From Aurantibrevibacter sp041747755 (GTDB taxonomy: Bacteria; Bacteroidota; Bacteroidia; Flavobacteriales; Flavobacteriaceae): a DNA stretch of 6,538 nucleotides. Below the pieces are notes generated by a model. The model did no database searches and was not told the origin of the DNA. It worked only from the letters and a program-made list of their open reading frames with translations. The translations under genes and the position numbers were made by a program. Shown here piece by piece: positions 1 to 6,409 of the stretch. Numbering within the stretch: the stretch's first letter is position 1; every line of letters begins with the position of its first letter. Where the stretch lies: assembly GCA_041747755.1 (NCBI GenBank), contig JBGTEN010000020.1, forward strand, positions 1 to 6,538, read 5' to 3'.

Positions 1-10
1 AACTTTTCTC

Positions 11-955
11 GTGGTAACAAGAAGAAATTTTTTAAAAAATGTAGGTTTAGGCACCACCGCACTAACCCTACCTTCTTTTGCTGCACATGCCATCCTAAAG
101 CCTTTGGAAATGAAATCACTAAATATTTCTCTTGCACAATGGTCACTTCACAGGGCATTGGAAAAAGGGGATATTAAAGCAATTGATTTTGCAAGAATTG
201 CCAAAGAAGAATTTGATATCCATGCCGTAGAATATGTAAACCAATTCTATACGGAACATGCCAAAAGCGAAGCGTATTGGCAGCATTTAAAAGAACGAGC
301 TACAGATGTAGATGTGAAAAGTTTACTTATTATGGTCGACAATGAGGGTGATTTAGGCAATCCAAAAGCGAAAAAGCGAAAAACCGCGGTTGAAAATCAT
401 TTTAAATGGATACATGCGGCTAAGATTCTGGGATGCCATTCCATTCGTGTAAATGCTTTCGGTGAAGGCAGCAGGCTTGAAATTAAATCAGCTTTAGTGG
501 ACGGGCTGGGCCAACTCGCTTCCTATGGTGCCAAAGAAAATATTCATGTCCTTATAGAAAATCACGGGCTACACACTTCAGATGCAGACTTTATAGTTGA
601 CATCATTAAAGAGGTAAACCATTCCCATTTAGGTACGTTGCCTGATTTTGGTAACTGGTGTCTGGAAACCCAATGGGGCAGCACCCAAAACAATAGTTGT
701 TCACAGGTTTATGATCGCTATAAAGGTGTTACGGCTTTTTTACCCTACGCGAAAGGGGTTAGTGCAAAATCCTATCAATTTAATGAAGCCGGTGAGGAAA
801 CGATCATTGATTTTGAACGCTTATTAAAAGTGATAAAAGCTTCTGATTTTGATGGCCATGTAGGGATTGAATTTGAAGGTGAAACTATACCGGAAGCGGA
901 CGGTATTCGGGCTACTAAGGCGTTATTGGAAAAGGTTTGGGCGGCATTAGATTAG
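11..955 (+). CDS. Tat-exported sugar phosphate isomerase/epimerase-like TIM-barrel protein
   Basis: Residues 1-27 form a twin-arginine signal: TRRNFLK at 3-9, a hydrophobic stretch GLGTTALTLPSF, then AHA at 25-27 as a likely cleavage site. The mature protein would therefore be folded with its metal in the cytoplasm and exported to the periplasm. The rest resembles the xylose-isomerase-like TIM-barrel (AP endonuclease 2) superfamily. Acidic residues at strand ends could bind a divalent metal: E74 (HAVEYV), E183 (LIENHG), D212 (LPDFGNW) and E287 (GIEFEG). GVSAKSYQF at 249-257 is a block I recognise from Bacteroidota relatives. Family members isomerise or epimerise sugars or sugar derivatives; the substrate cannot be read here. 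The GTG start has no visible ribosome site, and the frame stays open (T-F-L) to the window edge, so the real start could lie upstream. It ends TAG and converges on the dehydrogenase. Confidence 0.85.
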   Translation: MVTRRNFLKNVGLGTTALTLPSFAAHAILKPLEMKSLNISLAQWSLHRALEKGDIKAIDFARIAKEEFDIHAVEYVNQFYTEHAKSEAYWQHLKERATDVDVKSLLIMVDNEGDLGNPKAKKRKTAVENHFKWIHAAKILGCHSIRVNAFGEGSRLEIKSALVDGLGQLASYGAKENIHVLIENHGLHTSDADFIVDIIKEVNHSHLGTLPDFGNWCLETQWGSTQNNSCSQVYDRYKGVTAFLPYAKGVSAKSYQFNEAGEETIIDFERLLKVIKASDFDGHVGIEFEGETIPEADGIRATKALLEKVWAALD

Positions 956-961
956 GGTAAT

Positions 962-1003
962 AAAAAAATCCGGAAGCAAGTTGTAAAAAACAATACTTCC
1001 GGA
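962..1003 (-). terminator. Intrinsic terminator of the alcohol dehydrogenase gene
   Basis: The outer stem pairs TCCGGAAG (969-976) with CTTCCGGA (996-1003), 8 perfect base pairs. An inner stem pairs TTGT (981-984) with ACAA (990-993). Read on the minus strand, the hairpin is followed at once by seven T residues (complement of 962-968), the classic intrinsic layout. It lies 20 bp past the dehydrogenase stop codon. On the plus strand no T-run follows, so it should be a poor terminator for the TIM-barrel gene. Confidence 0.8.
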
Positions 1004-1023
1004 CAATTAGAATAGGCTATTAC

Positions 1024-2076
1024 TTAGCTATTCTTCAACGATTTCATATCAATAACAAAACGGTATTTTACATCGGATTTTACCATCCGGGCGTAGGCTT
1101 CATTGATATCTTGAATATTGATCATTTCAATATCAGAGTCAATAAAATGCTCACCACAAAAATCCAACATCTCTTGTGTTTCTTTGAGTCCGCCAATCAT
1201 GGATCCGGCAATTCGTTTCCTGCCCCCTATTAACAGTGCCCCATGAAAAGAATCCAAAGGCTCTATTGCACCTACAATGGCCATAGTGGCATCTCGCTTT
1301 AATAAGCTAAGGTACGGGTTCAAATCATGGCGTACAGGGATTGTGTTTAGTAAAAAATCGAACGAATTGGCATGCTGCTGCATTTGCGCTTCATCTTTAG
1401 AGATTAATACTTCATCTGCACCCAACTTTTTTGCATCTGCCGCTTTTGAAGGTGAGGTTGTAATCATAACTACATTGGCGCCCAGGGCGTGAGCAAATTT
1501 TATGCCCATATGTCCTAAACCACCAAGACCAATGACACCTACTTTATCGCCTTTTTTTACATTCCAATAGCGTAAAGGCGACCAGCATGTGATTCCGGCA
1601 CATAACAATGGCGCAGCAGCTTTCGCATCAATAGTCTTAGGAATGGATAACACAAAGGCCTGATCTACCACCACACTTTCTGAATACCCTCCATAAGTAT
1701 GGCCGCCCAGATGTTTATCCGGTGCATTATAGGTAAACGTAGCTCCGTTCTCGCAATATTGTTCCAAGTCTTCTTTGCATGAATTGCATGATTTACAGGA
1801 ATCCACCAAAACCCCTACACCAACCACATCACCGACTTTAAAGTTGGTTACACTACTACCTATTTCCGTTACTCTCCCTACTATTTCGTGACCGGGAACC
1901 ACAGGATACATGCTATTTTTCCAATCGTTATTTACCTGGTGAAGATCACTATGACATACACCACAATAATCGATTTCAATTTTAATGTCATTAGGGGTAA
2001 TTTTCCTTCGCTCAATATCAAATGGTTTTACCTGTGATTTAATCGCCTGAGCGGCGTATGCTTTAACTTGTGTCAT
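1024..2076 (-). CDS. Zinc-dependent NAD(P) alcohol dehydrogenase, cinnamyl alcohol dehydrogenase/YahK type
   Basis: A cytoplasmic medium-chain dehydrogenase/reductase that should interconvert alcohols and aldehydes. The 350-residue length is normal for the family. The GroES-like N-terminal domain (about 25-140) carries catalytic-zinc ligands C38 (CGVCHSDLH), H63 (GHE) and C159 (APLLCAG). The structural-zinc lobe has C94, C97, C100 and C108 in C-x2-C-x2-C-x7-C spacing. The Rossmann domain has GLGGLG at 183-188, and T207/S208 with K211 after the second strand (TTSPSK) suit NADPH rather than NADH, as in cinnamyl alcohol dehydrogenases and E. coli YahK. All expected ligands are present, so it should be active, typically as a broad aldehyde reductase; the physiological substrate is unknown. 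ATG start with an A-rich leader and no Shine-Dalgarno, as is usual in Bacteroidota. It is probably transcribed alone, with its own hairpin terminator. Confidence 0.94.
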   Translation of the reverse strand: MTQVKAYAAQAIKSQVKPFDIERRKITPNDIKIEIDYCGVCHSDLHQVNNDWKNSMYPVVPGHEIVGRVTEIGSSVTNFKVGDVVGVGVLVDSCKSCNSCKEDLEQYCENGATFTYNAPDKHLGGHTYGGYSESVVVDQAFVLSIPKTIDAKAAAPLLCAGITCWSPLRYWNVKKGDKVGVIGLGGLGHMGIKFAHALGANVVMITTSPSKAADAKKLGADEVLISKDEAQMQQHANSFDFLLNTIPVRHDLNPYLSLLKRDATMAIVGAIEPLDSFHGALLIGGRKRIAGSMIGGLKETQEMLDFCGEHFIDSDIEMINIQDINEAYARMVKSDVKYRFVIDMKSLKNS

Positions 2077-2102
2077 AACTTTTTTTTGTTTTACTCAATG
2101 TA

Positions 2103-2134
2103 CAAAAAGAAAATGAGAGTAGACGATTTCAAAA
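2103..2134 (-). promoter_or_regulatory. Candidate Bacteroidota-type promoter of the dehydrogenase
   Basis: On the minus strand, TTTTG (2134-2130) is followed after 19 nt by TCTTTTTG (2110-2103). This matches the Bacteroidota -33 TTG/TTTG box, and the -7 TAnnTTTG box with one mismatch (A to C). It would give a leader of roughly 20 nt before the ATG at 2076. T/A-rich sequence can produce such matches by chance, so this is a candidate only. The -33 box overlaps the left end of repeat copy 1. Confidence 0.35.
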
Positions 2135-2363
2135 TTTGAAAATTGATGGTTAATGTTTTTGGTCTCAATCCGCCAAAAGTATACAGCTAAAAGTGTTTGG
2201 GGGCATCCAACTCACATTTTAAGATTGTGAAGGGAGCTATGGAAGATGGGTTGGTTCTTGATATCGACCAGCTTATCGATACTTCTCAAGGCCTGAGATT
2301 TCAATCCCCTCCGTCTTTGCTAAAGCAAAGCCACCTCCCCTTATCTAAGGGGAGGAGCTTTTT
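2131..2363 (+). repeat. Non-coding direct repeat, copy 1 (about 233 bp)
   Basis: This copy aligns without gaps to 2422-2654 at a fixed 291-bp offset. I count about 15 mismatches, roughly 94% identity, with 2294-2348 identical between copies. The right part holds two adjacent hairpins: CTTTGC-TAAA-GCAAAG (2315-2330) and a 9-bp palindrome (2334-2355) ending in a T-run. The left part is A/T-rich with no clear structure. A 72-codon open frame beginning with TTG at 2197 crosses the unit, but substitutions between copies are mostly amino-acid changing, so I treat it as non-coding. No transposase or convincing terminal inverted repeats are seen. It most resembles an intergenic palindromic repeat element; related copies elsewhere in the genome are expected but not testable here. 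Confidence 0.85.
2334..2363 (+). terminator. Terminator-like hairpin ending repeat copy 1
   Basis: CCTCCCCTT (2334-2342) pairs perfectly with AAGGGGAGG (2347-2355) around the loop ATCT. Five T residues follow at 2359-2363. It has the form of a rho-independent terminator on the plus strand, yet both flanking genes are on the minus strand. It is therefore part of the repeat rather than the end of a known gene. Confidence 0.6.
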
Positions 2364-2421
2364 GGACGTGGCATTTTTCAAGGTTATGTTTGAAGTGAGT
2401 TATTTTAGAATTTGAAAATGA

Positions 2422-2656
2422 AAAATTTGAAAATTGATGGTTAATGTTTTTGATCTCAATCCGCCAAAAGTAGATAGCTAAAAGTGTTTACGGGCATCCA
2501 ACTCACATTTTAAGATTGTGAAGGGAGCTATGGAAGATGGGTTGGTTCCTGATATGTACCTGCTTAGCGATACTTCTAAAGGCTTGAGATTTCAATCCCC
2601 TCCGTCTTTGCTAAAGCAAAGCCACCTCCCCTTATCTAAAAGGAGGAGTTTTTTTT
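2422..2656 (+). repeat. Non-coding direct repeat, copy 2 (about 233 bp)
   Basis: Second copy of the element at 2131-2363, in the same orientation and separated from it by about 58 bp of unrelated sequence. The first hairpin, CTTTGC-TAAA-GCAAAG (2606-2621), is unchanged. The second is weakened by two adjacent G-to-A differences in its right arm. The closing T-run is lengthened to eight residues. The 2364-2421 spacer and the 2657-2705 tail show no coding signal. Confidence 0.85.
2625..2656 (+). terminator. Weakened terminator-like hairpin ending repeat copy 2
   Basis: CCTCCCCTT (2625-2633) faces AAAAGGAGG (2638-2646), leaving two C-A mismatches inside a 9-bp stem that is perfect in copy 1. Eight T residues (2649-2656) follow. 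Five outer base pairs and two inner A-T pairs remain, so termination on the plus strand would probably be less efficient. On the minus strand the T-run reads as A's, so it is not a terminator for the receptor gene. Confidence 0.45.
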
Positions 2657-2705
2657 GGTTAGTCAGGAAATGTTTAACTCTCTTTAAGACTAATCGAACT
2701 TCAAT

Positions 2706-4865
2706 TTATAAGTTATCTAACTGATTGCTGGTTTTATCTTTACTAAGCGTCCAGAAGAAGCCAACAAAAATAAAACTGTCTGCAGGAGGGCGTATAGCTC
2801 TTCTGTCAAAAAAACCCTCAGCGTTGGGCGTATTGCTATATTGATAGTCACTAATGTTGGTCAAACCCAACAAATTGTTTACAGAAAAATAAAGGATTTT
2901 TTGTTGCGATAGCAAATAGGCCCAATTAAAGCTCAGGTTGTTAAAGGCTTTTGTTTTTTCTGCCAAAAATTCGGGGGTGTTTGGATTGTCATAGGGTCTC
3001 CCTGATCCAAAGGAATGAGAAAATCCTACTTGGGAACGCCAATCGGAAATCCAATATTTAGTAACTATAGAGAAATTATGTTTGGGAGCAAAATTAGGAG
3101 TGGCTTTTTCCCTAAAATTGATATAGTCCCTTTCTGTGTTCAAATAGGAATAGGACACCCAATAATCCAGATTCTTTATGGTCTTGTTATCCCTCCAAAA
3201 CACATCCAATCCTGAGGCGTAGCCACTTCCTGAATTGGAATAATTAGAACTGAATTGAGCTAGCTCAGTATCAAATTTTACAAGGTTATCATATCCTTTA
3301 TAGTAGGCCTCCGCTCTAAAGGTTTTTCCATCTCCCAAATACTGGTAATTTAAAATATAATGATCTGTTTTCTCTGTTTTTAAGGTGTTATCAAATTTGA
3401 GATATTCGGTCAGCGGGTTTTGATAAAACTGCCCATAGGCAAAGGAAAACTGACCATTCTTTCCACTTTTATGAGCTAAAGAAATGCGTGGTGCAATGTT
3501 CAAATCATTAATAACCTCACTTTGCTCGGCCCTAACTCCCAATTTTAGTGCAAATCGATTGGAAAAGAAAATATCCGATTCCACAAAAAATGCAGCTAGG
3601 TTATCCTTTAGTGCACTATTAAAAACTGTTCCATCTAATGCCATGAAGGCATCTTCGTAATCCGTACTAAAATACTCCGCTCCAAAATCAAGTTTAAAAG
3701 TACTATTAAAGCTTTTTCCTAATTTCATTTTGAGGTGAGCGGCAGTTTCTCTTGTGTCAATCTTATCTTCAATAATACCAATGTCGTTGGTATCATAGGA
3801 TAGACTAGCGCCGGAAGTCAATACCCAATTATTCTTGAAAAAGTATTTATATGAAGTATTAAAATATAGGTTATTGTTTTTTAATTGAAAACGTACAAAT
3901 TCCTGAAAATTGATGTCTTCCTGCGCAATGTCCAGATTACTGTAGGTAAATGCGGAATACAATTTGAACATGCTATTTGCACCTTTACTTCGAAAAACCG
4001 CTTCTCCTGAAACTGATTCAAATGGACTGTTCCATTGAGCACCTCTGTTGGAGGGTATTAAAGCTTCATAGGGTGCCAGATTGATATACGAGGTGTTAAT
4101 ACTCAATGACTCATCGCCCCAAATTTCGGTATGACCCACTCCTCCACCCACGGACATGAGGGAAATGTCGGTTTTCTCCTGATCAGGAATGTCTGTGGTG
4201 TTTAAAAGTAAAATACTCGATAAAGCTTGTCCGTATTCTGCTGAATAACCACCTGTACTAAATGTAATTCCTTTAAATAGAAATGGAGAAAAGCGGCCAC
4301 GAGTAGGCACATTATTTGCTGTTGCATTAAAGGGCTGAAAAACTCGTAATCCATCTATAAACACTTGGGTTTCCCCTGCCGCACCTCCTCGTACAAATAA
4401 GCGACCATCTTCGTTGACTGTAGCGGTGCCGGGTAAGGTTTGCAATGCCGCTACGAAATCGCCTGTAGCTCCGGCCGTAGTAACAATATCCAGCGGTTTT
4501 AAAACAGAAACCTTGGAATTATCACCTGCTTCAAAGGCCCCGGCAGTAAGGGTAACACCGGTAAGTTGGTTTATGGCCTCGCGTAAGGTAATAAGAAGCT
4601 CCTCGGATGAGGACAGATTTATAGTTTGATAAAATGGTTCAAACGAAATCATTGAAACAATTATGGTGTGGGAACCCGTTTTCTGAGTATCAAAAGAAAA
4701 CCGCCCCTCCGCATCGCTGGAAGCCCCATCATAAGTGCCTTCAAGATATACATTTGCCCCGGAAACAGGATTTTTCTGTTCATCGATGATTCTCCCGGAA
4801 ATGGTGGACTGACCAAACAACAATGATGAGTAAAGAAATATAGAAACTAAAAAAAGATGTCGCAT
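2706..4865 (-). CDS. TonB-dependent outer-membrane receptor with N-terminal carboxypeptidase-regulatory-like domain
   Basis: Residues 1-19 form a Sec signal peptide (basic start, FLVSIFLYSSLLFG, cleavage near Q19). A carboxypeptidase-regulatory-like beta domain follows at about 20-95 (SGRIIDEQKNPVSGANVYLEGT...GRFSF), typical of Bacteroidota receptors. The plug domain spans about 115-225, with RLFVRGG...QVFIDG at 155-172 and GGYSAEYGQALSS at 205-217. The remainder is a beta-barrel of alternating aromatic strands ending in FIFVGFFWTL near 698-707, then a 12-residue polar tail. It should import a ligand across the outer membrane using TonB-ExbBD energy. At 719 residues it is shorter than SusC-type receptors (about 1000), and no SusD-like lipoprotein gene is adjacent, so a polysaccharide-uptake pair is unlikely. 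The ligand is unknown; siderophore, metal, vitamin or peptide are all possible. It appears monocistronic, and no terminator is evident downstream. Confidence 0.93.
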   Translation of the reverse strand: MRHLFLVSIFLYSSLLFGQSTISGRIIDEQKNPVSGANVYLEGTYDGASSDAEGRFSFDTQKTGSHTIIVSMISFEPFYQTINLSSSEELLITLREAINQLTGVTLTAGAFEAGDNSKVSVLKPLDIVTTAGATGDFVAALQTLPGTATVNEDGRLFVRGGAAGETQVFIDGLRVFQPFNATANNVPTRGRFSPFLFKGITFSTGGYSAEYGQALSSILLLNTTDIPDQEKTDISLMSVGGGVGHTEIWGDESLSINTSYINLAPYEALIPSNRGAQWNSPFESVSGEAVFRSKGANSMFKLYSAFTYSNLDIAQEDINFQEFVRFQLKNNNLYFNTSYKYFFKNNWVLTSGASLSYDTNDIGIIEDKIDTRETAAHLKMKLGKSFNSTFKLDFGAEYFSTDYEDAFMALDGTVFNSALKDNLAAFFVESDIFFSNRFALKLGVRAEQSEVINDLNIAPRISLAHKSGKNGQFSFAYGQFYQNPLTEYLKFDNTLKTEKTDHYILNYQYLGDGKTFRAEAYYKGYDNLVKFDTELAQFSSNYSNSGSGYASGLDVFWRDNKTIKNLDYWVSYSYLNTERDYINFREKATPNFAPKHNFSIVTKYWISDWRSQVGFSHSFGSGRPYDNPNTPEFLAEKTKAFNNLSFNWAYLLSQQKILYFSVNNLLGLTNISDYQYSNTPNAEGFFDRRAIRPPADSFIFVGFFWTLSKDKTSNQLDNL

Positions 4866-5208
4866 ACTAGATTTTTTTGATGCGACAAAATTGAGAGAGA
4901 AAGAAATTATATCTAAATGTAGCTGACCGAACTGTTGATTTCGAATTCTGAATTGTGAAAAATTTAATAATTAGTTACAACAAAAATCGATCCCGATTGT
5001 AGTCAAGTACCGCGATAAGAATTAAGACGAAGCATTAACATTCCTTTAATGAGGGTTATTTTGTAAATGGACTACCTTTATGGTCTTGAAATTTGGCTAT
5101 AGTTATCAATTATTTATTGGTTTCTTAAATCGAAATTTCATGCTTCATTGATCTGACAACTTTTAGCCGGTAAACTTAAGGTTATCATATTCCGAAAAAG
5201 AAAAATAC
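4866..5208. promoter_or_regulatory. Divergent intergenic region with control sequences of receptor and monooxygenase
   Basis: This 343-bp A/T-rich stretch separates two divergently transcribed genes, so it must hold both start regions. I see no open frame with coding character, no RNA gene and no clean promoter. The best minus-strand -7 candidate for the receptor is CAATTTTG (4893-4886), one mismatch from TAnnTTTG and about 20 nt before the ATG, but it lacks a proper TTG at -33. No good match precedes the ATG at 5209. A small inverted repeat AATCG-ATCC-CGATT (4985-4998) is present but too short to call an operator. No Fur-like box or riboswitch is recognisable. Confidence 0.4.
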
Positions 5209-6264
5209 ATGACTTATCCAATAGAAAAGTATCGTTATTCCATTTTAGAGTTGGCCACCATAACCGATAAAGATTCATTACAGGATACTTTTACGCATAG
5301 TCTTGATCTGGCCAGACAGGCGGAAAATTTTGGTTATCATCGTTTCTGGCTGGCGGAACATCATAATATGGTCAGCGTCGCCAGTGCGGCAACCGTAGTC
5401 TTGATGGGTTATATTGCCGGAGGAACCCAAAAGATTCGTATAGGTTCAGGAGGTATTATGCTTCCCAACCACGCGCCACTCATTGTGGCAGAACAGTTCG
5501 GAACCCTTGGAAATATATTTCCCGGAAGAATTGATATGGGTTTGGGGCGAGCTCCGGGAACCGATGGACTCACAGCACAGGCGATCCGCAGTGACCGTCA
5601 TCTTGCTGTACAGGAATTTCCACAGGCCATTGAAGAAATTCAGCAATATTTTGATCTGAATAATAGGAATAATAAAGTACGTGCCGTAGTTGCAGAGGGT
5701 GTTGATGTGCCTATTTATATTCTGGGTTCCAGTACTGATAGCGCCTATTTGGCAGCACGATTAGGTCTTCCCTATGTCTTTGCCAGTCATTTTGCCCCTA
5801 CACATCTCCACCATGCCCTGGGTATTTATCGCCGTAATTTTAAACCATCGGAGTATATGGATAAGCCTTATACCATAGCAGGAATTAATGCTATTGTAGC
5901 CCCTACTACAACAGCTGCGGAAAGCAAAGCAAGTTCTATGATTAAATTGATGGTCGGAGTCCTTACTGGCAATATGCAAAAACTTCAAGCCCCAACTGAG
6001 TTTACTCAGGAATTAAAGGATATTTGGCAGCATCCTAATGTACAAAATATGCTGAAATATACTTTTGTCGGTGATAAAAACGCGGTAAAAAATTCGGTAA
6101 AAAACTTTTTAAAAGAGACTGAGGTAGATGAGCTAATGGTTTCAGCCTCCATCTACCACCACGAAGAACGTGTAGAATCATTTCAGCTATTTTCAGAAGT
6201 TATGGATGCAGTAAATAGGAATGTTTCCGCTTCGAAGCAACCTGAAAGCTGTGATAAGCTATAG
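5209..6264 (+). CDS. Luciferase-like (LLM class) flavin-dependent monooxygenase
   Basis: The protein belongs to the bacterial luciferase-like superfamily: soluble TIM-barrel enzymes that use reduced FMN and oxygen to oxidise a small organic substrate. Diagnostic blocks are WLAEHHNM at 47-54, GSGGIMLPNHAPLIVAEQFGTL within 79-100, GRIDMGLGRAPGTD at 106-119, and LGSSTDSAYLAARLGLPYVFASHF within 172-195. C-terminal VGDKNAVKNSV (287-297) and DELMVSASIYHHEERVESFQL (within 307-327) complete the fold. This pattern matches the YhbW-like single-component subgroup often annotated as 'LLM class flavin-dependent oxidoreductase'; 351 residues is slightly longer than E. coli YhbW. It is not bioluminescent LuxA, and there is no LuxB partner. 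The substrate is unknown. The ATG has an A-rich leader (AAAAAGAAAAATAC) without Shine-Dalgarno. It is flanked by a divergent receptor gene and a convergent Dps gene, so it is probably transcribed alone. Confidence 0.9.
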   Translation: MTYPIEKYRYSILELATITDKDSLQDTFTHSLDLARQAENFGYHRFWLAEHHNMVSVASAATVVLMGYIAGGTQKIRIGSGGIMLPNHAPLIVAEQFGTLGNIFPGRIDMGLGRAPGTDGLTAQAIRSDRHLAVQEFPQAIEEIQQYFDLNNRNNKVRAVVAEGVDVPIYILGSSTDSAYLAARLGLPYVFASHFAPTHLHHALGIYRRNFKPSEYMDKPYTIAGINAIVAPTTTAAESKASSMIKLMVGVLTGNMQKLQAPTEFTQELKDIWQHPNVQNMLKYTFVGDKNAVKNSVKNFLKETEVDELMVSASIYHHEERVESFQLFSEVMDAVNRNVSASKQPESCDKL

Positions 6265-6357
6265 TTGCAAGCCGGAAGAAATGCAAATGTTGCCAAGAGG
6301 TTTTTTGTTTTTTGGAAACCTTCTTATTTCTTTCCAAATCAAAAGTGAACCGTCTAT

Positions 6358-6388
6358 AAAAAAAGGAAACCTGTCTGGGTTTCCTTTT
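6358..6388. terminator. Bidirectional intrinsic terminator between monooxygenase and dps
   Basis: AAAAGGAAACC (6361-6371) pairs perfectly over 11 bp with GGTTTCCTTTT (6378-6388) around the loop TGTCTG. On the minus strand the stem runs into seven T's (complement of 6358-6364), ending dps 22 bp past its stop. On the plus strand it ends in TTTTATTATA, so it can also stop transcripts of the monooxygenase gene, about 97 bp past that stop codon. Confidence 0.85.
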
Positions 6389-6409
6389 ATTATATTCAGG
6401 AAGACCCTT

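Noticed and set aside
2174..2365. CCAAAAG near the left and CTTTTTGG at the right of the repeat, considered as terminal inverted repeats of a miniature transposon
   Set aside because: The match is very short and low-complexity, and the similarity between copies extends about 43 bp beyond the left motif, so it does not mark the element's edge.
2131..2656. CRISPR array
   Set aside because: There are only two long units with one short spacer and no cas genes; unit length and spacing are wrong for CRISPR.
2657..2695. Inverted repeat GGTTAGTC / GACTAATC just past the receptor stop, considered as its terminator
   Set aside because: The stem has a G-T pair and a loop over 20 nt, and on the minus strand it is followed by A's, not T's.
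2197..2724. Two small plus-strand open frames inside the repeat copies
   Set aside because: They overlap the hairpins, use weak TTG/GTG starts, have no ribosome site, and differ between copies mainly by amino-acid-changing substitutions.
2706..4865. SusC-type polysaccharide receptor
   Set aside because: The protein is about 300 residues too short and no SusD-like gene or carbohydrate-active enzyme lies alongside.
6298..6321. AGGTTT / AAACCT hairpin after the monooxygenase, considered as a separate terminator
   Set aside because: Only six base pairs with no T-run directly after; the 11-bp hairpin at 6361-6388 is far better.
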